Assembly: GCF_030440515.1 (NCBI RefSeq)
Contig: NZ_CP076543.1
Coordinates: 5,404,501-5,468,500, forward strand
Length of the DNA: 64,000 bases
Source: Streptomyces xanthophaeus
GTDB lineage: Bacteria; Actinomycetota; Actinomycetes; Streptomycetales; Streptomycetaceae
Direction of reading: 5' to 3'
The notes under the pieces are model-generated. The model ran no database searches. It worked only from the letters and a program-made list of their open reading frames with translations, and was not told the DNA's origin. The translations under genes and the position numbers were made by a program. Below, in pieces: positions 8,532-17,915 of the stretch. Numbering within the stretch: the stretch's first letter is position 1; every line of letters starts with the position of its first letter.

Positions 8532-11500
8532 ATGCTCAACAACGAAAACGACATCACTTCTGCTGGTAGCGCAGACAGCTCCAGCCCCAGCGACAACCTG
8601 CCGCCGCGCCGTCGCCGCCGTGCCGCTTCCCGGCCCGCGGGCCCGCCCGGTGGCGCCGTCGCCGAGACGGCCCCGGTGACCGAGGCCGCTCCGGCCGCCC
8701 CCGCCGAAGAGGCTGCTCCGGCCGCCGCCCCCGCCCGTCCCCGCCGCCGCGCGACCCGCGCCGTGGCCGCCCCGGCGACCCCGGCCGCCGAGGCCGTCGT
8801 CGTCGAGGCCCCGGCCGCCGAGCCCGTGGCCGCCGCCGTCGCGCCCGTTGCCGAGGAGCCCGCCGCTCCCGCACCGCGGACCCGCCGCCGTGCCACGCGT
8901 GCCGTCGCCGCCCCGGAGGCTCCGGCCGCCGTGGCCGAGGCCGCGCCCGTGGTCGAGGAGGAGGCTCCGGCCGCTCCGGCTCCGCGTGCCCGTCGTCGTG
9001 CCACCCGCGCCGTCGCGGCTCCGGCCGCCGAGGCCGCTGCCGTGGTCGAGGCTCCGGCCGCCGTGGCCGAGGCCGCGCCCGTGGTCGAGGAGGAGGCTCC
9101 GGCCGCTCCCGCTCCGCGTGCCCGTCGCCGTGCCACCCGCGCCGTGACCGCTCCAGCCGCCGAGGCCGTCGCCGCTCCGGAGGCTCCGGCCGCCGTGGCC
9201 GAGGCCGCGCCCGTGGTCGAGGAGGAGGCTCCCGCCGCTCCCGCTCCGCGTGCCCGTCGCCGTGCCACCCGCGCCGTGACCGCTCCGGCCGCCGAGGCCG
9301 CCGCCGTGGTCGAGGCTCCCGCCGCCGAGCCCGCGCCCGTCGTGGAAGAGGCCCCCAAGGCCGCCCGCGCCGTGACCGTCGCCGACGCCGTGGACTCGCC
9401 CAAGCGCGGCGGCCGCCGCCGCGCCACCCGCTCCACCACCGCGCCGGCCGCCCCCGCGCAGCCCGCCGCCGAGGCCGAGGCGCCCGCCGCGCCGGCCCGC
9501 CCCCGCCGCGCCGCGCGTCCCGCCGTCGCCGTCTTCCAGGCCCCGGTCTTCGCCGAGCCGATGTTCCAGACCCCCGAGACCGCTGCCATGGCCGCCGCGG
9601 CCGCTCGCGCCGCCGCCCCGGCCGAAGAGGTCGAGGAGGAAGAGGACACCGAGTTCGAGGCCGAGGTCACCGCGGCCCCCGTCGCGCAGCCCGCCGGCCG
9701 CCGCCGTCGCCGTGGGCGCGGCGCCGCCGAGTCCGCTCCGGTCGCCGAGTCCGCCCCGGTCTCCCTTCCCGAGGTGCTCGCGGAGGAGGAGCCGGAGGCC
9801 GAGGCCGCCGAGCTCGACGAGGAGTCCGGCGAGTTCGAAGAGGGCGACGAGTCGGGCGAGCGCCCGTCGCGCCGCCGCCGTCGCGGTGGCCGTCGTCGCC
9901 GTCGCGGTGAGGCCGCCGACCTCGACGAGTCCGCCGAGGACGAGGCCGAGGCCGCCGAGCAGGACACCGCCGAGCGGGACGCCGAGGAGGAAGAGGACGA
10001 GGAGGCCGACGAGGCCCTCGGCTCCAGCTCCAGCCGTCGTCGCCGCCGTCGCCGTCGCCGCAGTGGCGAGGGCCCTGCCGAGGCAGCCGAAGCGGGCGAC
10101 GAGGACGGCGTGCGTACCGTCGTCAAGGTCCGCGAGCCGCGCCCCGCGCGGGAGAAGGCCGAGTCCTCCGACGAGGTCCAGTCCATCAAGGGCTCGACCC
10201 GCCTGGAGGCGAAGAAGCAGCGCCGCCGCGAGGGTCGCGAGCAGGGCCGCCGCCGCGTGCCGATCATCACCGAGGCCGAGTTCCTGGCCCGTCGTGAGGC
10301 CGTCGAGCGTGTCATGGTCGTCCGCCAGGCCGGCGAGCGCACCCAGATCGGCGTCCTTGAGGACAACGTGCTCGTCGAGCACTACGTCAACAAGGAAGAG
10401 GCCACCTCGTACGTCGGCAACGTCTACCTGGGCAAGGTCCAGAACGTGCTGCCGTCGATGGAGGCCGCCTTCATCGACATCGGCAAGGGCCGCAACGCCG
10501 TCCTGTACGCCGGTGAGGTCAACTTCGAGGCGCTCGGCATGGCCAACGGGCCGCGCCGCATCGAGTCCGCCCTCAAGTCCGGCCAGTCGGTCCTGGTGCA
10601 GGTCACCAAGGACCCGATCGGCCACAAGGGCGCCCGTCTGACCAGCCAGGTCTCGCTGCCCGGCCGCTACCTGGTCTACGTGCCCGAGGGCTCGATGACC
10701 GGCATCAGCCGCAAGCTGCCCGACACCGAGCGCGCGCGTCTGAAGACCATCCTCAAGAAGATCGTCCCCGAGGACGCGGGCGTCATCGTGCGCACCGCCG
10801 CCGAGGGCGCGAGCGAGGACGAGCTGCGCCGCGACGTCGAGCGTCTTCAGGCCCAGTGGGAGGACATCCAGAAGAAGTCGAAGCAGATCTCGACCTCTTC
10901 GCCGAGCCTGCTGTACGGCGAGCCGGACATGACCGTCCGCGTCGTGCGCGACATCTTCAACGAGGACTTCTCGAAGGTCATCGTCAGCGGTGACGGCGCG
11001 TGGGAGACCATCCACGGCTACGTGAACCACGTGGCTCCGGACCTGGCCGACCGGCTGTCCCGCTGGACCTCCGAGGTCGACGTCTTCGCGACGTACCGGA
11101 TCGACGAGCAGCTCGCCAAGGCGCTCGACCGCAAGGTGTGGCTGCCCTCGGGCGGCTCGCTTGTGATCGACAAGACCGAGGCGATGATCGTCATCGACGT
11201 CAACACCGGCAAGTTCACCGGTCAGGGCGGCAACCTCGAAGAGACCGTCACCAGGAACAACCTGGAGGCGGCCGAGGAGATCGTGCGCCAGCTGCGGCTG
11301 CGCGACCTGGGCGGCATCGTCGTCATCGACTTCATCGACATGGTCCTGGAGTCCAACCGCGACCTGGTCCTGCGGCGCATGCTGGAGTGCCTGGGCCGCG
11401 ACCGTACGAAGCACCAGGTGGCCGAGGTCACCTCGCTGGGCCTGGTCCAGATGACCCGCAAGCGGGTGGGCCAGGGACTGCTGGAGTCCTTCTCCGAGAC

Positions 11501-12545
11501 CTGCGTCCACTGCAACGGCCGCGGTGTCATCGTCCACATGGAGACCCCGACCGTGATCGGCGGCGGTGGCAACGGCAAGCGCTCCAAGCGCCGCGGTGGC
11601 CGCGCCGAGTTCGACCAGCACGACCACGAGGTCGAGACGGTCGACACGGAGGGCTTTGAATCCGAGGCGGAGGTGGCTGCCGAGGCCGCCGCGCCGCGCG
11701 CCCTGCCCGAGCCGGAGTTCGTCGCGGACGAGGAGCTCTACAGCAGCCCGGCCGAGGCCGAGGCCGCCGCGGGCATCAGCAGCCGCCGCAACCGCCGCCG
11801 TGCCACCCGTAAGGCCACCGCTCCGGCGGGCGCCCCGCGCGGTGCGGTCGCCCCGGCCCCGGCCCCCGTGGTCGCGGACGAGCCGGTGACCGAGCCGGCC
11901 GAGACGGTGCTGGAGCCGGCTCCGGAGTTCGTCGCCGAGACGGCTCCGGTCGTCGAGACCGCCGAGGTCGTGGAGGAAGCCCCGGAGGCCGCGCCGAAGG
12001 GCCGGACCCGTCGCCGCGCGACCCGTAAGGCCACCGCCCCGGCGGGTGCCCCGGCCCCCGCGGCCGAGGTGGCCCCGGAGCCGGAGCCGGTCGTCGTGCC
12101 GGAGCCCGAGCCCGTCGCCGAGCCCGAGCCCGAGGTCGCCGTCGTCGCCGAGGCCGAGGAGGCCCCCGTCGTGGAGGCCGCTCCGGCCCGTCCGCGCCGC
12201 CGTGCCACCCGTAAGGCCACCGCACCCGCCGGTTCCCCGGCAGGCGCGGCAGAGGCCGCCGTGCTGGTCGTCGAGGCCCCGGTGACCGAGCCCGCCCCGG
12301 TGGTCGAGGAAGCCGCGCCGGTGGCCGAGGAGGCCGCCCCGGCCAAGAAGGCCGCCAAGAAGGCTCCGGCCAAGAAGGCGACCGCGGCGAAGAAGGCCCC
12401 GGCCAAGAAGGCGGCGGCCGCCAAGAAGACCGTGGCCAAGAAGGCGGCCACGACCAAGAAGACCGCGGTGAAGCGGGCGACGAAGAAGACCGCGGCGGCG
12501 GAGCAGCAGACCCCGCCGTCCGTGTCGGCTCCGACCGAAGCCTGA
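8532..12545 (+). CDS. rne: Ribonuclease E/G family endoribonuclease (RNase ES type)
   Basis: Main single-strand endoribonuclease for rRNA/tRNA processing and mRNA decay. The central catalytic part carries an S1 domain from about residue 609, the metal-binding aspartates D889 (in VIDVN) and D933 (in VIDFIDM), and the zinc-link C991/C994 (CVHC); spacing matches E. coli D303, D346, C404, C407. The catalytic core is flanked by long low-complexity arms: residues 1–~580 with repeated RRRATR motifs, Ala/Glu blocks and Arg-rich patches, and a C-terminal arm with three RRRATRKATAPAG units and a Lys/Ala tail. This inverted arrangement is typical of Streptomyces RNase ES. With ATG 8532 the length is 1,337 residues, close to the S. 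coelicolor enzyme as I remember it. An in-frame start at 8409 is less likely. Confidence 0.95.
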   Translation: MLNNENDITSAGSADSSSPSDNLPPRRRRRAASRPAGPPGGAVAETAPVTEAAPAAPAEEAAPAAAPARPRRRATRAVAAPATPAAEAVVVEAPAAEPVAAAVAPVAEEPAAPAPRTRRRATRAVAAPEAPAAVAEAAPVVEEEAPAAPAPRARRRATRAVAAPAAEAAAVVEAPAAVAEAAPVVEEEAPAAPAPRARRRATRAVTAPAAEAVAAPEAPAAVAEAAPVVEEEAPAAPAPRARRRATRAVTAPAAEAAAVVEAPAAEPAPVVEEAPKAARAVTVADAVDSPKRGGRRRATRSTTAPAAPAQPAAEAEAPAAPARPRRAARPAVAVFQAPVFAEPMFQTPETAAMAAAAARAAAPAEEVEEEEDTEFEAEVTAAPVAQPAGRRRRRGRGAAESAPVAESAPVSLPEVLAEEEPEAEAAELDEESGEFEEGDESGERPSRRRRRGGRRRRRGEAADLDESAEDEAEAAEQDTAERDAEEEEDEEADEALGSSSSRRRRRRRRRSGEGPAEAAEAGDEDGVRTVVKVREPRPAREKAESSDEVQSIKGSTRLEAKKQRRREGREQGRRRVPIITEAEFLARREAVERVMVVRQAGERTQIGVLEDNVLVEHYVNKEEATSYVGNVYLGKVQNVLPSMEAAFIDIGKGRNAVLYAGEVNFEALGMANGPRRIESALKSGQSVLVQVTKDPIGHKGARLTSQVSLPGRYLVYVPEGSMTGISRKLPDTERARLKTILKKIVPEDAGVIVRTAAEGASEDELRRDVERLQAQWEDIQKKSKQISTSSPSLLYGEPDMTVRVVRDIFNEDFSKVIVSGDGAWETIHGYVNHVAPDLADRLSRWTSEVDVFATYRIDEQLAKALDRKVWLPSGGSLVIDKTEAMIVIDVNTGKFTGQGGNLEETVTRNNLEAAEEIVRQLRLRDLGGIVVIDFIDMVLESNRDLVLRRMLECLGRDRTKHQVAEVTSLGLVQMTRKRVGQGLLESFSETCVHCNGRGVIVHMETPTVIGGGGNGKRSKRRGGRAEFDQHDHEVETVDTEGFESEAEVAAEAAAPRALPEPEFVADEELYSSPAEAEAAAGISSRRNRRRATRKATAPAGAPRGAVAPAPAPVVADEPVTEPAETVLEPAPEFVAETAPVVETAEVVEEAPEAAPKGRTRRRATRKATAPAGAPAPAAEVAPEPEPVVVPEPEPVAEPEPEVAVVAEAEEAPVVEAAPARPRRRATRKATAPAGSPAGAAEAAVLVVEAPVTEPAPVVEEAAPVAEEAAPAKKAAKKAPAKKATAAKKAPAKKAAAAKKTVAKKAATTKKTAVKRATKKTAAAEQQTPPSVSAPTEA
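8929..9270 (+). repeat. Three ~130-bp direct repeats inside the rne 5' arm
   Basis: The coding DNA repeats a block beginning GCCGTGGCCGAGGCCGCGCC at about 8929, 9059 and 9191, nearly identical over more than 60 bases each time. The repeats stay in frame and create the repeated PVVEEEAPAAPAPRARRRAT protein segment. Such arrays can change in copy number by recombination. Confidence 0.8.
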
Positions 12546-12568
12546 TCCACCGCTGAGTGACACCGCGT

Positions 12569-12600
12569 CCGTGGGCCCCGCCGAGTGGCGGGGCCCACGG
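12569..12600 (+). terminator. Perfect 14-bp stem terminator after rne
   Basis: CCGTGGGCCCCGCC pairs perfectly with GGCGGGGCCCACGG around a four-base GAGT loop, 23 bases past the rne stop. It separates rne from the rplU promoter. Confidence 0.85.
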
Positions 12601-12615
12601 CCGTAGGGGCCCGGT

Positions 12616-12644
12616 TTGACCCTCCGGAACCGGCCCCGTAACCT
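12616..12644 (+). promoter_or_regulatory. Predicted vegetative promoter of rplU-rpmA
   Basis: TTGACC at 12616–12621 and TAACCT at 12639–12644 are separated by 17 bases, a strong match to the principal sigma factor consensus. The predicted transcript start near 12651 leaves about 178 untranslated bases before rplU. Confidence 0.65.
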
Positions 12645-12828
12645 AGACCGTCGGCGTGTCTTAGAGAGCGCCGCGCTCCTGAGCACCTTCCTCACGTTCC
12701 GTACGCGCAAGCGTCGTGCGAGAGAGGCCGCTCGTCCAATCCGGATCGGTGCGGTTCCGCCTTCTTGGCGGGGCTTGCCTGAGCGGCTGGCTTCAGGAGC
12801 ATCCGTCCCGAGTGAGAGAGAGATCCGC

Positions 12829-13149
12829 GTGTACGCCATCGTGCGCAGCGGTGGTCGCCAGCACAAGGTTGCTGTCGGCGACATCGTTGAGGTTGACAAG
12901 ATTTCCACTGCCAAGGTTGGCGACACGGTCGAGCTCTCGACCCTGCTCGTTGTCGACGGCGAAGCCGTGACCAGCGACCCGTGGGTCCTGGCCGGCATCA
13001 AGGTCACGGCCGAGGTTGTGGACCACCACAAGGGCGCCAAGATCGACATCCTGCGCTACAAGAACAAGACCGGCTACCGCCGTCGCCAGGGTCACCGCCA
13101 GCAGTACACGGCGATCAAGGTCACCGGTATCCCCGCGGCTGCGAAGTAA
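12829..13149 (+). CDS. rplU: 50S ribosomal protein L21
   Basis: Large-subunit ribosomal protein that binds 23S rRNA. The product of 106 residues starts [18 protein letters not shown] and ends with the basic [18 protein letters not shown] segment typical of L21. GTG 12829 is chosen because the family begins exactly at this YAIV sequence; a GAGAGAGA purine run lies just upstream. Followed after 13 bases by rpmA, the universal L21–L27 pair. Confidence 0.97.
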   Translation: MYAIVRSGGRQHKVAVGDIVEVDKISTAKVGDTVELSTLLVVDGEAVTSDPWVLAGIKVTAEVVDHHKGAKIDILRYKNKTGYRRRQGHRQQYTAIKVTGIPAAAK

Positions 13150-13162
13150 GAGGGACTGAGAC

Positions 13163-13417
13163 ATGGCACACAAGAAGGGCGCATCGTCCACCCGGAACGG
13201 GCGCGACTCCAATGCCCAGCGGCTCGGCGTGAAGCGCTTCGGCGGTCAGGTCGTTTCCGCTGGTGAGATCCTCGTCCGCCAGCGCGGCACCCACTTCCAC
13301 CCGGGTTCGGGTGTCGGTCGTGGTGGCGACGACACGCTGTTCGCGCTGCAGGCCGGTTCGGTCCAGTTCGGCACGCACCGTGGCCGCAAGGTCGTCAACA
13401 TCGTTCCGGCCGCCTGA
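13163..13417 (+). CDS. rpmA: 50S ribosomal protein L27
   Basis: Large-subunit protein whose N-terminal tail reaches the peptidyl-transferase centre. It has 84 residues, starts [15 protein letters not shown] after the initiator Met, and contains [18 protein letters not shown], the L27 signature. There is no N-terminal cleavage extension of the Firmicutes kind, so the mature tail is made directly. Good ribosome site (GAGGGA) ahead of the ATG. Probably co-transcribed with rplU. Confidence 0.97.
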   Translation: MAHKKGASSTRNGRDSNAQRLGVKRFGGQVVSAGEILVRQRGTHFHPGSGVGRGGDDTLFALQAGSVQFGTHRGRKVVNIVPAA

Positions 13418-13451
13418 TCCAGCTTCGGCTGATCGAGCGTTCGTAACTTCC

Positions 13452-13506
13452 CGAGGGCGGATCTCAGCTCTTCCCGGCGCAAGCCGGGAAGAGAGGTCCG
13501 CCCTCG
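13452..13506 (+). terminator. Long stem-loop between rpmA and obg
   Basis: CGAGGGCGGA and CTCTTCCCGGC pair with GCCGGGAAGAG and TCCGCCCTCG around a GCAA tetraloop, giving a stem of more than 20 pairs with a small internal bulge. It ends the ribosomal-protein transcript. Confidence 0.85.
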
Positions 13507-13586
13507 GCGCGTTGTCATACAGACCACGTTTTAATGGGCAGCAAGGCCTGCCCGGGACATTCCCGTATGTATCTGGAGGAACACCC

Positions 13587-15032
13587 ATGACCACCTTCGT
13601 GGACCGCGTCGAGCTGCACGTCGCCGCGGGTAACGGGGGCCACGGCTGCGCCTCCGTTCACCGGGAGAAGTTCAAGCCGCTCGGCGGCCCCGACGGCGGA
13701 AACGGCGGCCGTGGCGGCGACGTCATCCTGGTGGTGGAGCAGGCGATCACCACGCTGCTGGACTACCACCACAGCCCCCACCGCAAGGCCACCAACGGCA
13801 AGCCCGGCGAGGGCGGCAACCGCTCCGGCAAGGACGGCACGGACCTGATCCTGCCCGTGCCGGACGGCACCGTCGTCCTCGACAAGGAGGGCAACGTCCT
13901 CGCCGACCTCGTCGGCCAGGGCACCACCTACGTGGCCGCCGAGGGCGGCCGCGGCGGTCTCGGCAACGCCGCGCTGTCCTCCGCCCGCCGCAAGGCCCCC
14001 GGCTTCGCGCTCCTCGGCGTCCCCGGCACCACCGGCGACGTCGTCCTGGAGCTCAAGACCGTCGCCGACGTGGCGCTGGTCGGCTTCCCGAGCGCGGGCA
14101 AGTCCTCGCTGATCTCGGTGCTGTCCTCGGCCAAGCCGAAGATCGCGGACTACCCCTTCACCACCCTCGTCCCGAACCTGGGCGTCGTCACGGCCGGTTC
14201 CACGGTCTACACGATCGCCGACGTCCCGGGTCTGATCCCCGGCGCCAGCCAGGGCCGTGGCCTCGGCCTGGAGTTCCTGCGCCACGTCGAGCGCTGCTCG
14301 GTGCTCGTGCACGTCCTGGACACCGCCACGCTGGAGTCCGACCGCGACCCGATCGCCGACCTCGACGTCATCGAGGAGGAGCTCAGGCTCTACGGCGGCG
14401 GCCTGGAGAAGCGTCCGCGTCTTGTCGTCCTCAACAAGGTCGACATCCCGGACGGCCAGGAGCTCGCCGACATGGTCCGCCCGGACCTGGAGGCCCGCGG
14501 CTACAAGGTCTTCGAGGTTTCCGCGGTCGCCCGGACGGGCCTGAAGGAGCTGTCCTACTTCCTGGCCGAGGTCATCGCCAAGGCCCGCGCCCGCAAGCCG
14601 AAGGAGGAGGCGACCCGTATCGTCATCCGCCCGAAGGCCGTGGACGACTCCGGCTTCACCGTCACCTACGACGAGGTCGAGGACGTCTACAACGTGCGCG
14701 GCGAGAAGCCGGAGCGCTGGGTCCGCCAGACCGACTTCAACAACGACGAGGCCGTCGGTTACCTGGCCGACCGCCTCAACCGCCTCGGTGTCGAGGAGGC
14801 GCTGAAGAAGGCCGGCGCCCGTGCCGGCGACGGCGTGGCCATCGGCTCCGACGAGAACGCGGTCGTCTTCGACTGGGAGCCGACCGTGATGGCCGGCGCC
14901 GAGATGCTCGGCCGCCGCGGCGAGGACCACCGTCTGGACGCCCCCCGTCCGGCCACCACCCGCCGCAAGGACAAGGAAGCCCAGCGCGGGGACTCGGCGC
15001 AGAAGGAATACGACGAATTCCGGCCGTTCTGA
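13587..15032 (+). CDS. obg: GTPase Obg (CgtA)
   Basis: Essential GTPase for 50S subunit maturation and, in Streptomyces, for timing of aerial growth and sporulation. The 481-residue protein has the glycine-rich Obg fold (residues 1–~158, e.g. [12 protein letters not shown]), the G domain with P-loop GFPSAGKSS from residue 166, switch region [21 protein letters not shown] (G3) and NKVD (G4), and a C-terminal OCT domain. ATG 13587 has a GGAGG site 8 bases upstream. The tail ([14 protein letters not shown]...) is charged. An rpmA-linked location is typical. Confidence 0.97.
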   Translation: MTTFVDRVELHVAAGNGGHGCASVHREKFKPLGGPDGGNGGRGGDVILVVEQAITTLLDYHHSPHRKATNGKPGEGGNRSGKDGTDLILPVPDGTVVLDKEGNVLADLVGQGTTYVAAEGGRGGLGNAALSSARRKAPGFALLGVPGTTGDVVLELKTVADVALVGFPSAGKSSLISVLSSAKPKIADYPFTTLVPNLGVVTAGSTVYTIADVPGLIPGASQGRGLGLEFLRHVERCSVLVHVLDTATLESDRDPIADLDVIEEELRLYGGGLEKRPRLVVLNKVDIPDGQELADMVRPDLEARGYKVFEVSAVARTGLKELSYFLAEVIAKARARKPKEEATRIVIRPKAVDDSGFTVTYDEVEDVYNVRGEKPERWVRQTDFNNDEAVGYLADRLNRLGVEEALKKAGARAGDGVAIGSDENAVVFDWEPTVMAGAEMLGRRGEDHRLDAPRPATTRRKDKEAQRGDSAQKEYDEFRPF

Positions 15033-15102
15033 GCCCCTCCCGAGGGACGTGTGCCCGGAAGGTTTGAAGGCGCCTTTACATGGGTCGCCTAGGATCTTCC
15101 GG

Positions 15103-16719
15103 GTGAACAGCAGCAACCTCCCCACGGTTTCCGTCGTGGTCATCGCGTACAACGACGCCGGGCTCGTGGGCGAGGCCGTTTCCTCGGCCCTCGCCCAGGG
15201 CCCGGTGGTCGCCGAGGTCATCGCGGTGAACGACGCCTCGTCCGACGGCACCGCGCGGGTGCTGGACGAACTGGCGGCCGTCCACCCCCGCCTCAAAGTC
15301 GTGCACCGGACGGAGAACAGCGGGGGGTGCGGTACCCCGCGCAACGACGGGATCGCGGCGGCTTCCGGCCGCTACGTCCTCTTCCTCGACAGTGACGACG
15401 TCCTGCCGCCGGGGGCCGCCGACGCCCTGGTGCGCACCGCCGAGGAGCACCGCGCCCCGGTCACCGTGGGCGCGGCGGTACGGCGCGAGCTGCCCCAGCA
15501 CCACGACGTCCCGTGGATGCCCGGCCTGCACACACCGGGCGAGGTGATCGAGCGGCCGGTGGACCGGCCCGAGCTCGTCCGCGACACCCTCTGCGTCAAC
15601 AAGCTGTACGAGCGCGCCTTCCTCCAGGAGAACGGCCTGCGCTTCCCCGACGGCCGGTTCATCTACGAGGACTTCGTCTTCACCGCCCGCGTGCTCGCCG
15701 CGGCCCCCCGCATCGCCGTCACCGGCGACCTCGTCTACGTCTGGCACGTGCGCCGCAGCGCCGCCCAGGTGTCGATCTCCCTGGACCGCAAGGACGTCGG
15801 GAACTGGCGCTCCCGCATCGAGGCCCACCGCACGGCCGCCGGGATCCTCGGCGAGGCCTCCCCGGTGCTGGGCAGCGCCTGCCGGGTGAAGTTCCTGGAG
15901 TACGACCTGCGCATGTACCTGCGCGAGCTCGGCCGGGACCCCGAGTACCAGGCCGCTTGGTGGACCCTGACCCGCGAGTACGTCGACACCTTCCCCGAGG
16001 CGGACGTCGAGTCCGCGGCACCCCACGCCCGCTGGATCGTCTCCGTGCTCCGCGCCACCGCGACCCCGCCCGCCGACGTCGAGCGGCTCACCCGGCTGGC
16101 CGCCGAGCCGCCGCGGCTGCTGCCCCCGTACGCGACCGGTCCCACCGGCGTTCCGGTGTGGAGCGAGGAGCTCCCGGTCGAGCTGGCGGGTCTGCCCCTG
16201 CTGCCGGTCGGCGAGCTGCCCGTCACCGTCGACGCCGAACCGGCCGGCCGCGGCGCCGTCCGGATCCACGTGCACGACCTGTACGGGCGCCTCGCCGAGG
16301 CCGGGCCCGTCACCGCGCAGCTGAGCTTCCTGCCCCGTGCGGGCGGCGAGCCGGTCCTCGCGCAGCCGGTCGAGCTGCAGCCCGACAGCAGCGGCGGCTG
16401 GACCGCCGTACTGCCGTTCCGGCTCGCCGACCTGGCCGTCACGGGCCGGCGCCAGGGGCTGCGCAGGATGCAGGCGTGGAACGTGGGGGTGGGCGTGCGG
16501 TGTGCCGACGGGAGCTCGGTGTTCACCTCCTTGCGCCCCCGCGGCCGACTGCTCCGCCGTCGGGCGCTGCCCAGCAGCCGGTACGGTGTTCTGCTGGCGC
16601 AGCCCTACCGGACGGGGGCCGGCGCCCTCGCGCTGCGCCTCGCGCCCGGCACCGAGGGTGCGCTGTACCTCGTACGCAACCGCCTCCACCGGGCCCGGGC
16701 GGGCCGTGGGACGGGCTGA
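15103..16719 (+). CDS. Family 2 glycosyltransferase, probably wall glycopolymer synthesis
   Basis: GT-A fold glycosyltransferase of 538 residues. Visible motifs are the N-terminal VSVVVIAYNDAG, the NDASSDGT nucleotide-binding segment and the DSDD metal motif in LFLDSDDVL. After about residue 300 the catalytic part gives way to a predicted β-rich accessory domain. Its GT2 part is clearly related to the N-terminal half of the GT2–TagF fusion encoded at 19085–21964 (shared ENSGGCG, NKLYERAFL, YEDFVF patches), so both probably act on the same polymer. The GTG start is preceded by TAGGAT at 15090–15095, suggesting a leaderless transcript. Sugar donor and acceptor are unknown. Confidence 0.88.
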   Translation: MNSSNLPTVSVVVIAYNDAGLVGEAVSSALAQGPVVAEVIAVNDASSDGTARVLDELAAVHPRLKVVHRTENSGGCGTPRNDGIAAASGRYVLFLDSDDVLPPGAADALVRTAEEHRAPVTVGAAVRRELPQHHDVPWMPGLHTPGEVIERPVDRPELVRDTLCVNKLYERAFLQENGLRFPDGRFIYEDFVFTARVLAAAPRIAVTGDLVYVWHVRRSAAQVSISLDRKDVGNWRSRIEAHRTAAGILGEASPVLGSACRVKFLEYDLRMYLRELGRDPEYQAAWWTLTREYVDTFPEADVESAAPHARWIVSVLRATATPPADVERLTRLAAEPPRLLPPYATGPTGVPVWSEELPVELAGLPLLPVGELPVTVDAEPAGRGAVRIHVHDLYGRLAEAGPVTAQLSFLPRAGGEPVLAQPVELQPDSSGGWTAVLPFRLADLAVTGRRQGLRRMQAWNVGVGVRCADGSSVFTSLRPRGRLLRRRALPSSRYGVLLAQPYRTGAGALALRLAPGTEGALYLVRNRLHRARAGRGTG

Positions 16720-16802
16720 GATCCCGTAGCCGGGCCACGGCCGCAGACCTGCACAACGCCGCGCTCTTCATCCCGAAGTCGGACAGGACCAAGGAGACAC
16801 AC

Positions 16803-17816
16803 ATGACGTTTCTGATCACCGGTGGCGCCGGATACATCGGCGCGCACGTCGTCCGCGCGATGCGGCTCGCGGGGGAGGAGGTCGTCGTCTTCGACGACCT
16901 CTCCACGGGCGACGAGGACCGCGTACCGGAAGGCGTCCCGCTGGTGGTCGGATCCGTCCTCGACCGGCTGTCCGTGGAAGACGTCATCCGCAAGCACAAG
17001 ATCACCGGCGTGGTGCACCTGGCGGGCAAGAAGCAGGTCGGCGAGTCCGTCGAGAAGCCGATGTACTACTACCACGAGAACGTGCAGGGCCTGTCGGTCC
17101 TGCTCCAGGCCGTGGCCGACGCGGGCATCCGCAACTTCCTCTTCTCCTCCTCCGCCTCCGTCTACGGCATGCCCGACGTGGACCTGGTGACCGAGGACAC
17201 CCCGTGCAGGCCGCTGAGCCCCTACGGCGAGACCAAGCTGGCCGGAGAGTGGCTGGTGCGCGCCGCGGGCCGGGCGCACGGCATCGCCACCGCCTGCCTG
17301 CGCTACTTCAACGTGGCGGGCGCCGCGACCCCCGAGCTCGCCGACACCGGCGTGTTCAACCTGGTCCCGATGGTCTTCGAGCGCTACGACGCCGGCCAGG
17401 GCGCCAAGATCTTCGGTGACGACTACCCGACCCCGGACGGCACCTGCATCCGCGACTACATCCACGTCGAGGACCTGGCGGAGGCCCACGTGGCGGCCGC
17501 CCGCAAGCTCGCCGAGTGGGCCGCGGCCGGCGACTACAAGGACCTCACCGTCAACATCGGGCGCGGCGAGGGTGTCTCCGTCGCCGAGATGGTCGAGCTC
17601 CTGAACAAGAACACCGGGCACGACATCGCCCCCGTGATCAGCCCGCGCCGCCCCGGCGACCCGGCGAAGGTCGTGGCCTCGGCCGACAAGATCACCGGGG
17701 AGCTGGGCTGGAAGGCCCGGCACGACGTCCGTGAGATGGTCACCTCCGCCTGGGCGGGCTGGGAGGCCAACAAGGTGGCCCGCAAGGACGCCCACCGGGA
17801 CGTCCACAAGCCCTGA
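16803..17816 (+). CDS. galE: UDP-glucose 4-epimerase
   Basis: Short-chain dehydrogenase-type enzyme that interconverts UDP-glucose and UDP-galactose with tightly bound NAD. The 337-residue protein opens with the Rossmann motif GGAGYIGAH, has the SSSASVYG segment, and the catalytic tyrosine Y141 within YGETK. The C-terminal RRPGDPAKVVAS stretch is typical for GalE. An AAGGAGA site precedes the ATG. Its place beside glycosyltransferases suggests it supplies UDP-galactose (or UDP-GalNAc) to them. Confidence 0.94.
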   Translation: MTFLITGGAGYIGAHVVRAMRLAGEEVVVFDDLSTGDEDRVPEGVPLVVGSVLDRLSVEDVIRKHKITGVVHLAGKKQVGESVEKPMYYYHENVQGLSVLLQAVADAGIRNFLFSSSASVYGMPDVDLVTEDTPCRPLSPYGETKLAGEWLVRAAGRAHGIATACLRYFNVAGAATPELADTGVFNLVPMVFERYDAGQGAKIFGDDYPTPDGTCIRDYIHVEDLAEAHVAAARKLAEWAAAGDYKDLTVNIGRGEGVSVAEMVELLNKNTGHDIAPVISPRRPGDPAKVVASADKITGELGWKARHDVREMVTSAWAGWEANKVARKDAHRDVHKP

Positions 17817-17846
17817 CCGGCCGGAGACGCACCGCATGTGCCGTGA

Positions 17847-17890
17847 GTGAAGCAGCCCGCCCCGGGAGTGTCCGGGGCGGGCTGCTTCAC
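17847..17890. terminator. Bidirectional terminator between galE and the GT4 gene
   Basis: A near-perfect stem, GTGAAGCAGCCCGCCCCGG against CCGGGGCGGGCTGCTTCAC, with a short loop lies between two convergent genes and would serve both. Confidence 0.88.
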
Positions 17891-17915
17891 ATCGGTGCCG
17901 TCGTGCAGGGTGCGG

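Noticed and set aside
8490..13049. A 1,519-codon open frame on the minus strand opposite rne
   Set aside because: High-GC shadow of the repetitive rne gene; translation is low-complexity Gly/Arg/Leu/His without domains, and rplU runs through its end.
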